From the NCBI GenBank assembly GCA_016719165.1, contig JADKAJ010000001.1, positions 992,001 to 1,056,000 on the forward strand: DNA of 64,000 nt. The letters run 5' to 3'. This DNA comes from Chitinophagaceae bacterium. Lineage in GTDB: Bacteria > Bacteroidota > Bacteroidia > Chitinophagales > Chitinophagaceae. Both the position numbers and the translations under genes were made by a program. Numbering within the stretch: position 1 is the first letter of the stretch; each line of letters starts with the position of its first letter. Below, piece by piece: positions 16,597 to 24,809 of this stretch. The notes below the pieces were generated by a model that made no database searches, was not told the origin of the DNA, and saw nothing but the letters and a program-made list of their open reading frames with translations.

Positions 16597-18390
16597 ATGG
16601 CTTTGAAAACATTTTATCAATATATTGTCAGATTTTTACGTACAAAGCTAAGCCGGGTACAATTGATAATGCTGATCGCTACTTTTGTTGGTTTCACATC
16701 CGGTTTATTAGCAGTTTTAATTAAATTATTTGTTCACTCTATACAGAACTGGATCCAGGAAATTCCTGTTAACAGGTTTGCGTATTTATTCTTTCCGGCT
16801 GTTGGTCTTTTTTTGTCTGTTTTTTTAATTCGGCATTTCTTTGGTGGACAGATTCAAAAAGGTATTGCAATGGTATTAAAAGCTATTGCGATGAAGTCTT
16901 CTTATATCCCGTTGAGCCATACTTATATGCATGTGGTTACAAGTTCGCTCACGGTAGGATTAGGTGGCTCCGTTGGCCTGGAAGCTCCCATCGTAGCTAC
17001 CGGCTCCGCAGTAGGTTCTAATATATCCAGAATTAGTGATTTGAATTACCAGGAGCGAACTCTGTTAATTGCCTGTGGGGCTGCTGCCGGAATTTCAGCG
17101 GTCTTTAATGCACCTATTGCCGGGGTAATTTTCGCCGTTGAAATATTACTTTCAGAAACAATTGTGAGTTATTTTATTCCGTTAATCATTTCTTCAGTAG
17201 TGGGTGTTTTATGCTCAAAAATAATTTTAGCTGAATCTTCCCTTTTCAATTTTGTTCTTCAGCAATCGTTTGACTACAGGAACGTTCCTTATTACCTGGT
17301 ACTTGGTGTGATGGCTGGATTTATTTCTCTTTATTATGCCCGCCTCTTTAAAGGCACCGAAAAACGGATGCTGGGATGGAAAATGAATGGCTATTTGAAA
17401 ACAGTGGCAGGAGGATCTATTTTGGCACTCATTTATTTTGTTTTTCCTCCATTATTCGGGGAAGGATACAATAGTGTCAAAATGGTAGCCAATGGATCTC
17501 TCGTTACTTTTGCTGATAACACAACTTTATTTTCAGTCCTAAATCAAAATTGGGGTTTGATTGTTTTTTCCGGTTTAATAGTTATCCTGAAGCCGATTGC
17601 AGCAGGGATTACTATTGGTAGTGGTGGCAATGGTGGCAATTTTGCCCCATCCTTATTTGCTGGTTCATACCTGGGTTTCTTCTTTTCCAAATTATTAAAT
17701 AGCACTCCCTGGATTAAAATACCGGAGGGAAATTTCAGCCTTGTTGGGATGGCTGGTGTATTAAGCGGAGTAATGTATTGTCCTTTGACAGCAATTTTTT
17801 TAATAGCCGAAATCACTAATGGCTATGAATTATTTATCCCATTGATGATTGTCTCTTCTCTTTCATTTTTTATAGTCAAATCATATGAACCCTATTCAAT
17901 GGATATTAAAAAACTGGCTTTGGAGGGACAGGTGTTTACTCATAAAAAGGAAAAAAATATTCTTACTTCCATCCGGTTGGAGGATATGCTGCATGATAAA
18001 TATGAAAGTATAGGCATTGATAAAAAACTTTTGGACCTTGTAGAGATTGTAAAAAGAAGTGAAAAAAATATTTTTGCTGTAGTTGATACTAAAGAAAGAT
18101 TTGCAGGGATCATTGAGTTAAATGACATAAAACAGCGATTATTTCAGCCAGAACAATTTGAGAAAGTACAGGTAAGGACCATAATGAAAAAACCTCCGGC
18201 CATTTTACTACACTCTGAAGATATGCACTCCGTTATGGAAAAATTTGATATAACGCAAAGCTGGTACTTACCTGTACTTGATAACCAAAGAAAATTTATT
18301 GGATTCATTTCCAAGACCAGGTTATTTAATAAATACAGGGAAATTCTGGCCAGCCAGAGAGATTTATATGAGGATTTTAAAAGCCCATAG
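16597..18390 (+). CDS. ClC family chloride channel or H+/Cl- exchanger with C-terminal CBS domains
   Basis: The first 430 residues are a ClC core with the anion-selectivity signatures: GSVGLEAP (124-131, the G-x-E-x-P filter with gating Glu129), AAAGISAVFNAPIAGVIFAVE, and GGNGGNFAPSLFAGSYLG near residue 348 (G-x-F-x-P filter). Residues about 450-590 contain two CBS domains (EKNIFAVVDTKERFAGIIEL and SWYLPVLDNQRKFIGFISKT), which in other ClC proteins sense adenine nucleotides or ionic state. The gene begins 68 bases after the GpgS-HAD fusion on the same strand and is probably co-transcribed. Chloride movement next to compatible-solute genes fits an osmotic response, which is inference. Whether it is a channel or an exchanger cannot be decided here. 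Confidence 0.92.
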   Translation: MALKTFYQYIVRFLRTKLSRVQLIMLIATFVGFTSGLLAVLIKLFVHSIQNWIQEIPVNRFAYLFFPAVGLFLSVFLIRHFFGGQIQKGIAMVLKAIAMKSSYIPLSHTYMHVVTSSLTVGLGGSVGLEAPIVATGSAVGSNISRISDLNYQERTLLIACGAAAGISAVFNAPIAGVIFAVEILLSETIVSYFIPLIISSVVGVLCSKIILAESSLFNFVLQQSFDYRNVPYYLVLGVMAGFISLYYARLFKGTEKRMLGWKMNGYLKTVAGGSILALIYFVFPPLFGEGYNSVKMVANGSLVTFADNTTLFSVLNQNWGLIVFSGLIVILKPIAAGITIGSGGNGGNFAPSLFAGSYLGFFFSKLLNSTPWIKIPEGNFSLVGMAGVLSGVMYCPLTAIFLIAEITNGYELFIPLMIVSSLSFFIVKSYEPYSMDIKKLALEGQVFTHKKEKNILTSIRLEDMLHDKYESIGIDKKLLDLVEIVKRSEKNIFAVVDTKERFAGIIELNDIKQRLFQPEQFEKVQVRTIMKKPPAILLHSEDMHSVMEKFDITQSWYLPVLDNQRKFIGFISKTRLFNKYREILASQRDLYEDFKSP

Positions 18391-18548
18391 TTATTAAAAT
18401 AGTTTCACAACAATACGAGTAACTTAATCTTCAAGACAAAGCAAAGTAATTATGACATCATTTGCTTTGAATACATACACCTTTTATTGTTTCCAATACT
18501 TAAATAGAAAATTTTAATGGTCTGCTACTACTGTAATGTATTTGAAAG

Positions 18549-18621
18549 TGACTCCGGAGAGATTCGAACTCTCGGCCCGCTGATTAAGAGTCAACTGCTC
18601 TGCCAACTGAGCTACGGAGCC
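18549..18621 (-). tRNA. tRNA-Lys (anticodon CTT)
   Basis: The minus strand folds as a complete tRNA of 73 bases without an encoded CCA. The acceptor stem is GGCTCCG with CGGAGTC (one G-T pair), the D-loop region is AGCTCAGTTGGCAGAGC, the anticodon stem-loop is TTGACTCTTAATCAG with anticodon CTT, and the T-arm has GAGAGTTCGAATCTCTC. Convergent with the ClC gene. tRNA genes are common integration sites, but I see no integrase or attL/attR repeat nearby. Confidence 0.95.
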
Positions 18622-18666
18622 ATTAAATATTTTATCAATTAAAATTCATTTGCCGGGAAGATTATT

Positions 18667-19407
18667 TCAGGTATTAGTTCTTTGCTGTTTCTTGCTATCT
18701 TTTTTCCGTTCCTTTGTAAAGCGTAGTTCATTTAAATAAATCAAGACGGGGATAAACAGATAACAAATGCCAGCATATAGTTCCCATCCTGCCAATGCCA
18801 TTACTATTGCTGCAAAACCAATAAGCACATTCCATAATGCACCTCTTTTTTCTTTGAGTGTATACATGATTTCAAACCCTGTTAACGCTAGTTTTTCCCG
18901 GCATGAAAATGCCCGGTGATACATAAGAAAAAGCAGGAACCAAATCACTCCATAGCCCACACTAAATAAGATTATAAGTTGCGAAAAATCTTCCTGGTGA
19001 ATGATCGAGAGCCCATTTTCAGCTGCCTGTGGAAACAGGTTAATACCTGTCCAGGAAGCTATCAATAAGGAGAATAAAAATTTAAGAGGGTACACATAAA
19101 AAAGTATCACAGCGAGATAAGCAAGGTTCAGCAAAATGGTATGAATGTCGTTCAAGCCATACCGGCGAAAAAATTTATATTGCTGATACCAGAATAAAAA
19201 GATCATGGCTACGGTTGCAAAAAAAGGGATAGCACCGTTGAGTAGTATACGAAGTTCTTCAAAAGTTTGAGGTACTTCCAGGGAAACCACTAATAAAGAA
19301 ACAGAAAATGCAAACACAGCATCGCTTAATGCCTCAATTCGCTGGATCTCAGTACCCCGCTCCTTAAATGCGGTGGTGGATAGCTTGAATATTTTTTTGC
19401 GGAGCAT
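18667..19407 (-). CDS. TMEM175-type (DUF1211) potassium channel-like membrane protein
   Basis: The 246-residue protein carries the TMEM175 signature RIEALSDAVFAFSVSLLVVSL (seen here with LSD where most members have FSD) in its first helix, and five or six membrane helices in all. Bacterial TMEM175 proteins form tetrameric K+ leak channels. The ATG at 19407 was chosen because it is the first ATG and leaves about 28 residues before helix 1; an upstream in-frame TTG at 19428 is less likely. The gene is divergent from ftcD. Its place next to ClC and antiporter genes suggests a shared ion-homeostasis theme. The family call is good, the channel function is inferred, and the F-to-L change in the filter-lining motif leaves selectivity open. 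Confidence 0.78.
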   Translation of the reverse strand: MLRKKIFKLSTTAFKERGTEIQRIEALSDAVFAFSVSLLVVSLEVPQTFEELRILLNGAIPFFATVAMIFLFWYQQYKFFRRYGLNDIHTILLNLAYLAVILFYVYPLKFLFSLLIASWTGINLFPQAAENGLSIIHQEDFSQLIILFSVGYGVIWFLLFLMYHRAFSCREKLALTGFEIMYTLKEKRGALWNVLIGFAAIVMALAGWELYAGICYLFIPVLIYLNELRFTKERKKDSKKQQRTNT

Positions 19408-19707
19408 AGCTTTTCTAAAAAGATGCAAATTAGCCCCGGCAGATCCCGGTGATTATGATTTTAGTTAACAGGAATAATGATTATAATATAGCCGTTTTAG
19501 ATTTGCACAGTGATTGAAATCTGCGTTTTCCTGTATGCCCAATTTTTAAAGTGATTCATCCTGATACTTTCAGATGCTGGCAAAAGAAGGTTTAGGCAAG
19601 TAAAAAAGGTGGGGCTATTAGGTGCAATAACTATTTTTTTTCATAGACCAATAAGTTTGTTTCTGCTTCAAGAGTAAGCAATATCTTAGCATACAAATCT
19701 TTATGGT
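19408..19707. other. Intergenic region between divergent TMEM175-like and ftcD genes
   Basis: This 300-base region must hold two divergent promoters. TATCTTAG at 19682-19689, a variant of TAnnTTTG, is the only plausible ftcD element. A short TAATTTGC sits 13 bases upstream of the TMEM175 ATG on the minus strand. I see no RNA structure or small gene. Confidence 0.4.
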
Positions 19708-21363
19708 ATGCAACCAATTATTGAATGTGTTCCCAATTTCAGTGAAGGGGCTGATCTGAATATCATTAAACAAATTACTGACCAGGTGGAATCCGTGGAA
19801 GGTGTAAGGCTGCTGAATGTAGACCCGGGGAAAGCAACTAACCGGACGGTTGTGACATTTGTAGGCAACCCTGAAGCAGTGATAGAAGCTGCTTTTTTGG
19901 CAATTAAAAAGGCAGGAGAGTTGATCGACATGACTAAACATAGAGGTGAACATCCACGAATGGGAGCCACTGATGTTTGCCCACTGGTACCTATTTCAGG
20001 GATCAGCATGGAAGAAACGGCGAAATATGCACAAAAATTGGCGAAAAAAGTGGGAGAGGAATTGCAAATTCCCGTTTACTTGTACGAAGCAGCACAACCA
20101 GATAAGAAGCGCAGTAATCTGTCGGTGATAAGGGCAGGAGAGTATGAAGGTTTTTTCAAAAAGATAAAACAACCGGAATGGAAACCTGATTTTGGTCCAT
20201 CAACCTTTGATGCCAATCGTGGTGGAACAGTGATCGGGGCTAGAGATTTCCTGGTGGCCTATAATGTGAACCTGAATACCACTTCTACCCGCAGGGCAAA
20301 TGCAATTGCTTTTGATGTACGGGAGGCTGGAAGAAAATTGAAAACGGAGAATGGAGAATTCAAAACTATCCCGGGGAGTTTGAAATCTGTTAAAGCGATT
20401 GGCTGGTATATTGAAGAATATGGCGTAGCACAGATCAGTATGAACCTGACGAATATTAACATTACGCCGGTGCATATTGCATTTGATGAGGTTTGTAAGA
20501 AAGCAGAAGCAAGAGGAATAAGGGTTACTGGCAGCGAATTGGTGGGTCTAGTACCATTACATGCCCTATTGGAGGCCGGTAAATATTTTCTGAAAAAACA
20601 AAAACGATCAACCGGTGTATCAGAGAATGAACTTATAAAGATTGCAGTAAAAAGTATGGGTTTGGATGAATTGGGGCCCTTTAAACCGGAGGAAAGGATC
20701 ATTGAATATATGCTCCGCAGTAAAGCCGACAGTAAATTGGTGAATATGAGTTTATCTGATTTTGCAGATGAAACAGCAAGCGAAAGTCCTGCACCTGGCG
20801 GAGGTTCTATTGCTGCTTATACCGGTGCCCTGGGTGTATCATTAGCAACAATGGTGGCTAATTTGTCTTCGCATAAAAAAGGCTGGGATGACAGATGGGA
20901 AGAGTTCAGTAACTGGGCCGATAAAGGGGAACTGTATAAAAAGGAATTGATACGGCTGGTAGATGCAGATACAAAAGCATTTAACCAGATCATGACCGCT
21001 TTTGGATTACCAAAATCAACCGAAGAAGAAAAAGCAACTAGAACAAAAGCAATACAGGAGGCCACAAAGTTTGCCATTGATATACCGTTTAAAGTGATGC
21101 AGGCGTCATACGACAGTATGGAAGTTATAAAAGCAATGGCAGCAACAGGCAATCCAAATTCAATTTCAGATGCCGGAGTGGGTGCCCTTTGTGCCCGTAG
21201 TGCAGTGATGGGTGCATTCATGAATGTGCGGATCAATGCGGCAGGATATGATGATAAAGATTTTGTGGCTGATATACTCAACAGGGGCAGGGAAATTGAG
21301 AACAAAACCATAGCTTTAGAAGCAGAAATTTTAAAAATTGTCGATGGAAAAATCGGAAACTAA
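19708..21363 (+). CDS. ftcD: Bifunctional glutamate formimidoyltransferase / formimidoyltetrahydrofolate cyclodeaminase
   Basis: FtcD moves the formimidoyl group of N-formimidoyl-glutamate to tetrahydrofolate, then deaminates it to 5,10-methenyl-THF. The first 310 residues are the transferase (IECVPNFSEG, THR-like AGELIDMTKH, GEHPRMGATDVCPLVP with His82, NRGGTVIGARDFLVAYN). Residues about 345-551 are the cyclodeaminase (ASESPAPGGGSIAAYTGALG). A full-length fusion of both domains is typical of Bacteroidota and animals. It overlaps the next gene by 20 bases, which implies translational coupling. The upstream pathway gene hutI is about 9.4 kb away; hutH and hutU are not present here. Confidence 0.95.
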   Translation: MQPIIECVPNFSEGADLNIIKQITDQVESVEGVRLLNVDPGKATNRTVVTFVGNPEAVIEAAFLAIKKAGELIDMTKHRGEHPRMGATDVCPLVPISGISMEETAKYAQKLAKKVGEELQIPVYLYEAAQPDKKRSNLSVIRAGEYEGFFKKIKQPEWKPDFGPSTFDANRGGTVIGARDFLVAYNVNLNTTSTRRANAIAFDVREAGRKLKTENGEFKTIPGSLKSVKAIGWYIEEYGVAQISMNLTNINITPVHIAFDEVCKKAEARGIRVTGSELVGLVPLHALLEAGKYFLKKQKRSTGVSENELIKIAVKSMGLDELGPFKPEERIIEYMLRSKADSKLVNMSLSDFADETASESPAPGGGSIAAYTGALGVSLATMVANLSSHKKGWDDRWEEFSNWADKGELYKKELIRLVDADTKAFNQIMTAFGLPKSTEEEKATRTKAIQEATKFAIDIPFKVMQASYDSMEVIKAMAATGNPNSISDAGVGALCARSAVMGAFMNVRINAAGYDDKDFVADILNRGREIENKTIALEAEILKIVDGKIGN

Positions 21364-22444
21364 GGCTCCTGCTGCCGGGCCTACATTAAATGAAATGCAG
21401 CACCTGAAAATATATAATAAACAGGATGTTTTATCGCTGACCAAACTTCGGCGTTTCGAAACCAAACTGGGAGAAAGATTACAGGTGATCCATGATGTTG
21501 CTGAAATGGAAAATTCGATCTCCGGCTCCAGCGCAAAATATGTTTTGTTTGGTATACCAGAAGATCTTGGTGCAAAGGGGAATTTAGGAATTGGGGGCAC
21601 TGATACATTATGGATACCCTTTCTGCAAAGTTTCCTGAATGTACAGAGTAACGATTTTCTGGATGGTAATGAAATTTTATTAATTGGCCATTTTGATTTT
21701 GGAGATATTCAATACCTGATAGATACTACAGCCAAAAGTGATGATGAGAAAATAGAAGCGTACCGGCATGCGGTCAATTCGATCGACGATGAAGTGGAAC
21801 ACCTGGTAAAAATTATTACGGAAGCGAAAAAGATTCCCGTGGTGATTGGTGGCGGTCATAATAATTCTTATCCATTGATCAAAGGTGCTGCAAAAGGCTG
21901 GCATAAAGCAGGTGTATTACCATTGGCCCAGATAAACTGTATCAATTTAGATGCACATGCTGATTACAGGCCGATGGAAGGGCGGCATAGCGGAAATGCA
22001 TTTCGCTATGCAGAAGAGGACGGCTACCTCCAAAAGTATTGTGTCATTGGTTTGCATGAAAATTATCTGCCGCAGAACATCTGGATTGATATTGTGAATA
22101 ACCCTTTTATTGACTGTATTACTTTCGAAGATATTTTTGTTCATGAAAAAAGAACTTTTTTACAATCAGTGGCACATGCTACCGGTTTTACAGAAGATAC
22201 TTTAACAGGAATTGATATTGATCTTGATTCTATTCAGAACACTCTCAGCAGTGCCATGACACCTGTTGGCATCACACCTGTACAGGCAAGACAGTATGTA
22301 TCTTTTACAGCTGCAGACAGTAAACCGGCCTATTTTTATATCTGCGAAGGGGCCACCCGGTTAAATGATGGCAGAACAGATGCTACCAGCGGTAAACTGA
22401 TCAGCTACCTGGTAAGTGATTTTATCAAGGCAAATTCAGTTTGA
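21344..22444 (+). CDS. Formimidoylglutamase-like arginase family hydrolase
   Basis: The 366-residue protein is an ureohydrolase with the two-manganese site of arginases: GGGHNNSYPLIKG (His ligand), NLDAHADYRPMEGRHSGN (Asp-x-His-x-Asp ligands) and GIDIDLDSIQNT (Asp ligands). Members next to hut genes hydrolyse N-formimidoyl-glutamate to formamide and glutamate. The ATG at 21344 lies inside the end of ftcD (20-base overlap); an in-frame TTG at 21338 is less likely. FtcD and this enzyme consume the same intermediate, so their coupling is notable. Arginase, agmatinase or guanidinobutyrase activity cannot be excluded. The stop codon abuts that of the convergent TPR gene with no spacer. Confidence 0.82.
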   Translation: MEKSETKAPAAGPTLNEMQHLKIYNKQDVLSLTKLRRFETKLGERLQVIHDVAEMENSISGSSAKYVLFGIPEDLGAKGNLGIGGTDTLWIPFLQSFLNVQSNDFLDGNEILLIGHFDFGDIQYLIDTTAKSDDEKIEAYRHAVNSIDDEVEHLVKIITEAKKIPVVIGGGHNNSYPLIKGAAKGWHKAGVLPLAQINCINLDAHADYRPMEGRHSGNAFRYAEEDGYLQKYCVIGLHENYLPQNIWIDIVNNPFIDCITFEDIFVHEKRTFLQSVAHATGFTEDTLTGIDIDLDSIQNTLSSAMTPVGITPVQARQYVSFTAADSKPAYFYICEGATRLNDGRTDATSGKLISYLVSDFIKANSV

Positions 22445-24184
22445 TCAGAATACAGGTCCATATAATTTTATATCTGCTTTATCAAAGGCTTTTTTGAACC
22501 TGGCAAGCATTTTTGTTGCTTCAGCAGTTTTCTTTTCCCTTGTAAGTGATTGCCATAATCCGAATAAAGCCCAGCCATTCTCATTATTAGTGAGCAGGTC
22601 TTTCTGCAATATATCTTTTGCTTCTTTTAAACGACCTGCTTTCAGCAATGCGTTGCCGAGGTAATGTTTCGGATTCAGCATCCAATCCCTTGGTTCATTA
22701 TAAACCATATTCTCTTCTGTCTCTACGGCTTCTTCAAAAGCAGCAATAGCCTCGCTGAATCTCTTTTCCTTTTGCGCAATTGTTCCTCTTAAAATATTTT
22801 CAGCAATAATAGCCCCGTCAATAGCAGGTGAAAAGGGAGTGAATGGAATTAAAAGACTGCTGTCTTTCATAAGTTGCTGTAACTGTCCCAGTTCATCTTT
22901 TGCTGCCGGAAGATTTGACTGATGAGTAAATGCCATACCCCTGCCCAAATGATACAGAATAGTTGCATACACTTGTGAACCTTCCGGCTTTGCTATATTC
23001 AGAAGTTTATCCCAGTTGCCAAACCTGATATCAACCAGCACCGGCGTCATATAAATATATTGGATATAATTACCCATTGCTCCCGGTATTGACAGGTAAT
23101 CTTTTGGGACACTGTTTTTTGTTTCGCTGGCTGAAAAGGAAGAATGCCCCGAACGTCCGGCCAGCATTGCATTATTGGTTTGCATATGCAGGTTGTGAAT
23201 GATATACAGAAAGTCATTTCCTGTTACTGGTGCATATAGCGGAATGATTTTCTTATAACTTTTTACAGCTGTTTCGTTTACTGAAACGCCTTTGGCATAG
23301 TTACCTGTCCGTAAATAAATATGTGATGGCATATGTACCATATGTGAAAGACCCGGGGTCAGGTTACCCAGCCTGTCTGCACTGGGCAAAGCTTTGGCTG
23401 CAAAAGGGGAGGGCTCCATTACATGGATATAATAATGATTAGCGCCGGGATGATTCGGATTTTTTTTCAATAATCTTTCTAACACTTCACGGATTTGAGG
23501 TGTCCATGGTTTAGGCGTACCATCAATTTTCCATAAATCCCATGGATGTTGCAGCATCAGTGCGTCTGCGTACAGGGCAGCTACATCTGCGTCTTCAGGA
23601 TATTTTTCATATGTCGCTTTCATATGCTCAACATATAACTGATTCAGCTTTTCTCTTGAAACTGTTGAGTCAGCTGCATAACGAATTTGTTGAGCCTGTA
23701 TCAGCATTCTTTCTTTATCAGAACATTTTCCTGAAAGTTCAACAGCCTTTTTACTGGTCAGCAATGCATCCGGAGAAGCAGCATAACCAAGGTCATTAAT
23801 ATTAGGCCCATACGCCAATGCCTGTGCCCAATACAACATGGCAGATCCAGGATCCAATTTCGACGCCTTTTTAAAAGAGGCTAAAGCTTCAATAATGTGG
23901 AAGCCATAATACATGTTGATACCCTGGTTAAAATAAAACTGGGCGCTGTCATTTTCGGTGCTGATTTTCCATTGGTAACTGCCAGCACCTGGAATGGGAG
24001 GAATATCGGTTTCTTCCATCCTATCTTGTAAAGCAGTCCAGTCAGGGCTGCACAATGCTATATTTCTTTTCTTATAATTGTTGCTGCGGGGAGATTGACT
24101 TTCGGTTTTGCTTTCCTGCAAACGAAAGGCCAGTAGTGCTGTAATGAAAGCCAGCAATACCAGTAATGGCAGAGGCGACCTCAT
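22445..24184 (-). CDS. Tetratricopeptide repeat protein, exported
   Basis: The 579-residue product begins with a hydrophobic signal or anchor (LPLLVLLAFITALLAF). The rest is alpha-helical with TPR-like pairs, for example YGFHIIEALASFKKASKLDPGSAMLYWAQALAYGPN near residue 95 and RFSEAIAAFEEAVETEE then MLNPKHYLGNALLKAGRLKEAKDIL near residue 500. A central segment contains MLQHPWD and HPGANHYYIHVMEPSPF. This H-x-x-x-H-x-x-E arrangement is common in a secreted TPR family of Bacteroidota; its role is unknown. Stop codons of this gene and the formimidoylglutamase-like gene meet in TGATCA, so neither has a private terminator. Confidence 0.8.
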   Translation of the reverse strand: MRSPLPLLVLLAFITALLAFRLQESKTESQSPRSNNYKKRNIALCSPDWTALQDRMEETDIPPIPGAGSYQWKISTENDSAQFYFNQGINMYYGFHIIEALASFKKASKLDPGSAMLYWAQALAYGPNINDLGYAASPDALLTSKKAVELSGKCSDKERMLIQAQQIRYAADSTVSREKLNQLYVEHMKATYEKYPEDADVAALYADALMLQHPWDLWKIDGTPKPWTPQIREVLERLLKKNPNHPGANHYYIHVMEPSPFAAKALPSADRLGNLTPGLSHMVHMPSHIYLRTGNYAKGVSVNETAVKSYKKIIPLYAPVTGNDFLYIIHNLHMQTNNAMLAGRSGHSSFSASETKNSVPKDYLSIPGAMGNYIQYIYMTPVLVDIRFGNWDKLLNIAKPEGSQVYATILYHLGRGMAFTHQSNLPAAKDELGQLQQLMKDSSLLIPFTPFSPAIDGAIIAENILRGTIAQKEKRFSEAIAAFEEAVETEENMVYNEPRDWMLNPKHYLGNALLKAGRLKEAKDILQKDLLTNNENGWALFGLWQSLTREKKTAEATKMLARFKKAFDKADIKLYGPVF

Positions 24185-24265
24185 AATTGTTGGTTTAAGT
24201 TATAAAAGTTACATCTTTTCTGTGAAATTGTGTATCACATCGTTGAGTTTATGCCCCTGTTGGTA

Positions 24266-24273
24266 TAATTTTG
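24266..24273 (+). promoter_or_regulatory. -7 promoter element abutting the start codon at 24278
   Basis: TAATTTTG matches TAnnTTTG exactly and ends four bases before the ATG. A transcript from here would be leaderless or nearly so. Confidence 0.4.
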
Positions 24274-24277
24274 TTAT

Positions 24278-24799
24278 ATGAAAAGGATATTTATCCTCTT
24301 TCTTGGTATTATTAGTATGGAGGCAAACAGTCAGAATGAATTTGCTGCCACTTCTTTTTATAATGAGTTCAATAAGATCTATGCTGATGCCCAGGAAGGA
24401 TTTGTAAAAAATAAAGGCACTAAAAGGATAAGTGAGTATGAAGAATTAGTAGATGAGCATAAAGCCAAATGGATGCTCCCGCTGGCAGATTCAGGCAAAA
24501 TAGTTTTCCCTGCTTCAGGGTTTCCTTATGTTATTTATTATTTTGAACCATCTAAAACAAGACTAAAGGTTGATCAGCGGGGCGCTTACTTAAGGGATGC
24601 TGTAGCAACAGCGTTTGATAAGCCTTTATATACTATATCTGAAACTAAAATCATCAATAACTTTCCTTATACAGACACCTGGTTCTTTACCGAGCAGGGT
24701 GAATTCCGTAAAACCTTTGCAATTTTCAGGCAAACTATTTATAATAACAACGGAAAATTTTATTTGTCTTTTCAGATCCGTGGTAAAAAACCATTGTAA
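24278..24799 (+). CDS. Hypothetical secreted protein
   Basis: The 173-residue product has a signal peptide (MKRIFILFLGIISMEANSQ). The mature part has a helix-rich N-terminal half (FYNEFNKIYADAQEGF) and a beta-rich C-terminal half with several aromatic residues (YTDTWFFTEQGEFRKTFAIF). No domain is recognised and no function is assigned. The gene is monocistronic: divergent from the TPR gene upstream and convergent with the ABC-F gene, whose stop is 10 bases away. Confidence 0.65.
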   Translation: MKRIFILFLGIISMEANSQNEFAATSFYNEFNKIYADAQEGFVKNKGTKRISEYEELVDEHKAKWMLPLADSGKIVFPASGFPYVIYYFEPSKTRLKVDQRGAYLRDAVATAFDKPLYTISETKIINNFPYTDTWFFTEQGEFRKTFAIFRQTIYNNNGKFYLSFQIRGKKPL

Positions 24800-24809
24800 A
24801 AGAACATAA

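Noticed and set aside
18549..18666. tRNA-Lys as the integration site of a mobile element
   Set aside because: No integrase gene, no flanking direct repeat of the tRNA 3' end and no mobility genes within the window.
20817..21311. 164-codon minus-strand frame
   Set aside because: Lies opposite the cyclodeaminase domain of FtcD, which has all expected motifs.
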